Positions 25,681 through 26,900 of a stretch of 26,900 nucleotides of DNA are shown here, one piece after another. This DNA comes from CAZIKB01 sp964539665. GTDB lineage: Bacteria > Zhuqueibacterota > Zhuqueibacteria > Oceanimicrobiales > Oceanimicrobiaceae. The translations under genes were made by a program, and so were the position numbers. The DNA lies in the NCBI GenBank assembly GCA_964539665.1, contig CAZIKB010000091.1, positions 1 through 26,900 of the forward strand, given 5' to 3'. Positions within the stretch are counted from its first letter, which is position 1; every line of letters begins with the position of its first letter. The notes under the pieces were generated by a model. It had not been told where the DNA came from and ran no database searches. It saw nothing but the letters and a program-made list of their open reading frames with translations.

Positions 25681-26392
25681 CTTTTATTTTTTTCTCCTTT
25701 CCTTTCCCTGCGATAACAACAACAAACTCTCCTTTTAATTTCATTTGAGAAAGTTTTGCTTTCAATTCAAATAATGTGCCCCGATGTACTTCCTGAAATT
25801 TTTTCGTAATTTCCCTGACTAAAGCAGCTTTACGATTTCCAAAATATTGCTCCAAATCCGTAAAAGTGCTGGAAATACGATATGGAGACTCGTAAAAAAT
25901 CAGAGTTCTTGGATCATCTTTCAATGAATCGATGCGTTTTTTCCGGCCTTTTTTTCTGGGCAAAAATCCTTCAAATGCAAATCTATCGGTAGGCAGACTT
26001 GATAATATCAAGGCCGGCACAAAAGCTGTCGCACCCGGAATTACTTCCAATGGTATGTTGTTTTCAACACAGGCTTTAACAAGTTTATAAGCAGGATCAG
26101 AAATACCCGGCGTACCTGCGTCAGAAACAAGCGCAATCTTTGCACCCTCCTTCAACTTTTTAATCAAAATAGGAATTTTCCTGTCTTTATTAAAATCGTA
26201 ATAACTGGTCGTCGGGGTACTGATATTAAAATGCTTTAAAAGATTTCCGGAGTGTCTTGTATCTTCAGCAGCAATTAGATCAACTTTTGAAAGAACCTCG
26301 ATTGCCCGATAAGTTATATCTTTCAGATTGCCTATGGGTGTACTAACAATAAACAGAGTACTTCCTGGCAATTCATTTTCATTTTCGGCCAT
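25673..26392 (-). CDS. rsmI: 16S rRNA (cytidine-1402-2'-O)-methyltransferase
   Basis: RsmI methylates the ribose of C1402 in 16S rRNA, in the ribosomal decoding centre, using S-adenosylmethionine. The 239-residue protein has STPIGNLKDI at 17-26, AAEDTRHSG at 41-49, SDAGTPGISDP at 90-100, and LIFYESPYRI and LVREITKKFQEVHRG further on. It is shorter than E. coli RsmI (about 286) because the C-terminal extension is absent, as in many other bacteria. It is first in a group with the phosphatidyltransferase and ino1 genes, downstream of a good promoter. The ribosome site before ATG 26392 is not strong. Confidence 0.95.
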   Translation of the reverse strand: MAENENELPGSTLFIVSTPIGNLKDITYRAIEVLSKVDLIAAEDTRHSGNLLKHFNISTPTTSYYDFNKDRKIPILIKKLKEGAKIALVSDAGTPGISDPAYKLVKACVENNIPLEVIPGATAFVPALILSSLPTDRFAFEGFLPRKKGRKKRIDSLKDDPRTLIFYESPYRISSTFTDLEQYFGNRKAALVREITKKFQEVHRGTLFELKAKLSQMKLKGEFVVVIAGKGKEKKIKVG

Positions 26393-26728
26393 AATTTGTA
26401 AACGAACCTTCTCAACAATAGAGTGTCATTTTAAAAGAACTGGAATTAAACATCAAAACAAATCTCCTGTGAATCCGGCACCATAGAAGGCTGGTTTTCA
26501 TTTAAATCTTGTTTCAAAATAAACTAAATATATTAGCAAAAAATCGGGTGAAAGTCAAGGGGAAAGGTATGCTTTGACGCAAAACTAATGTAGTCTATTC
26601 AGATAATGAATGTTTAAGAACTAATCCTTCATCCCAACTGCCGTTCCAGACAGAACCATCAGAATCTCAGGCAATAAAATCGAACCCAACGGCCTCACTG
26701 TTTAACTTACTTATTATTAGTTATGCCA
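26393..26728. other. Intergenic region upstream of rsmI (336 bases)
   Basis: It carries the rsmI promoter (26530-26558) and a leader of about 130 bases. Between the promoter and the hydrolase end there is a 25-codon frame on the - strand (26698 to 26621, GTG start) that reads RPLGSILLPEILMVLSGTAV. It has no ribosome site and I do not call it a gene. Confidence 0.55.
26530..26558 (-). promoter_or_regulatory. Promoter for the rsmI - phosphatidyltransferase - ino1 group
   Basis: On the - strand TTGACT (26558-26553) is followed after exactly 17 bases by TAATAT (26535-26530), in an AT-rich stretch. Transcription would start near 26522, about 130 bases before ATG 26392. Confidence 0.65.
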
Positions 26729-26900
26729 TCAATTATTATTACTTACACTGAAATTAATCCACCTTGTTATTGCATCATGATAGCTATCAACGCCCATAAC
26801 CACGGGTACATCGTCGTGTTCCGCTTTTGGAATAAGCACAAGTTTTTTCGGTTCCGGCGCGTTTTTGTAGATCAATTTGCCATTATCGCGGTAGCGCACA
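26729..26900 (-). CDS. C-terminal end of an alpha/beta hydrolase (partial, runs off the window)
   Basis: Only the last 56 residues and the stop (26731-26729) are in the window. They read VRYRDNGKLIYKNAPEPKKL, then VLIPKAEHDDVPVVMG, and end in a helix DAITRWINFSV. This is the usual end of Bem46/YqkD-type serine hydrolases, where the PEPKKL-VxIPxAxHxDV segment brings the catalytic His (here the His of AEHDDV). The start, the nucleophile and the Asp lie beyond the edge. The substrate is unknown. The frame is open to position 26899. Confidence 0.7.
   Translation of the reverse strand, partial: VRYRDNGKLIYKNAPEPKKLVLIPKAEHDDVPVVMGVDSYHDAITRWINFSVSNNN

Noticed and set aside
26412..26453. Possible 13-codon leader peptide before rsmI, with AGGAG 10 bases upstream
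   Set aside because: Too short to judge, no run of regulatory codons and no attenuator-like pair of hairpins seen.

Overview
The window is bacterial and nearly fully coding. It fits an uncultured member of the Fibrobacterota-Chlorobiota-Bacteroidota (FCB) group outside classical Bacteroidota, for example Calditrichota, KSB1 or Ignavibacteria-like lineages. The reasons are tandem-FtsX permeases of about 800 residues, secreted S9 and M14 peptidases with short signal peptides ending in Q, a relic of a FlgD/T9SS-type C-terminal domain, clear Shine-Dalgarno sites, and promoters with a TTGACT/TTGACA -35 box. The taxonomic call is an inference. No tRNA, rRNA, CRISPR array, prophage or intact insertion sequence was seen.

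The left part (1 to about 11610) is all on the + strand. It holds a frameshifted adenosine deaminase, a homocysteine S-methyltransferase, and a ParE-type toxin-antitoxin pair with intact antitoxin and broken toxin. Four exported or membrane proteins follow: an S9 prolyl-oligopeptidase-like peptidase, an M14 zinc carboxypeptidase with three aspartate-rich calcium-loop-like segments, a PQQ-type beta-propeller carrying an inserted four/five-Cys heavy-metal-binding-like segment, and a two-module FtsX/MacB permease. Intergenic hairpins separate several of these genes.

The two gene blocks converge at about 11611-11978. This gap contains hairpins and a decayed C-terminal fragment of a secreted protein.

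The right part (11694 to 26900) is all on the - strand. In the direction of transcription it reads: the tail of an alpha/beta hydrolase cut by the window edge; an rsmI - CDP-alcohol phosphatidyltransferase - myo-inositol-1-phosphate synthase group that looks like an inositol-phospholipid locus and has its own promoter; a MATE transporter; a tmk - S41 peptidase - ppdK group with a promoter in front and a strong terminator behind; then an MtnX-like HAD phosphatase, a UbiB/AarF-type kinase and a CCA-adding enzyme.

Most genes are housekeeping or common families. The observations most worth a second look are the metal-binding-like insertion in the propeller protein, the candidate inositol-lipid locus, the adenosine deaminase/homocysteine methyltransferase pairing, the calcium-loop-like segments in the carboxypeptidase, and the decayed toxin and secretion-domain relics. 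I did not find a clearly new multi-gene defence or mobile system.
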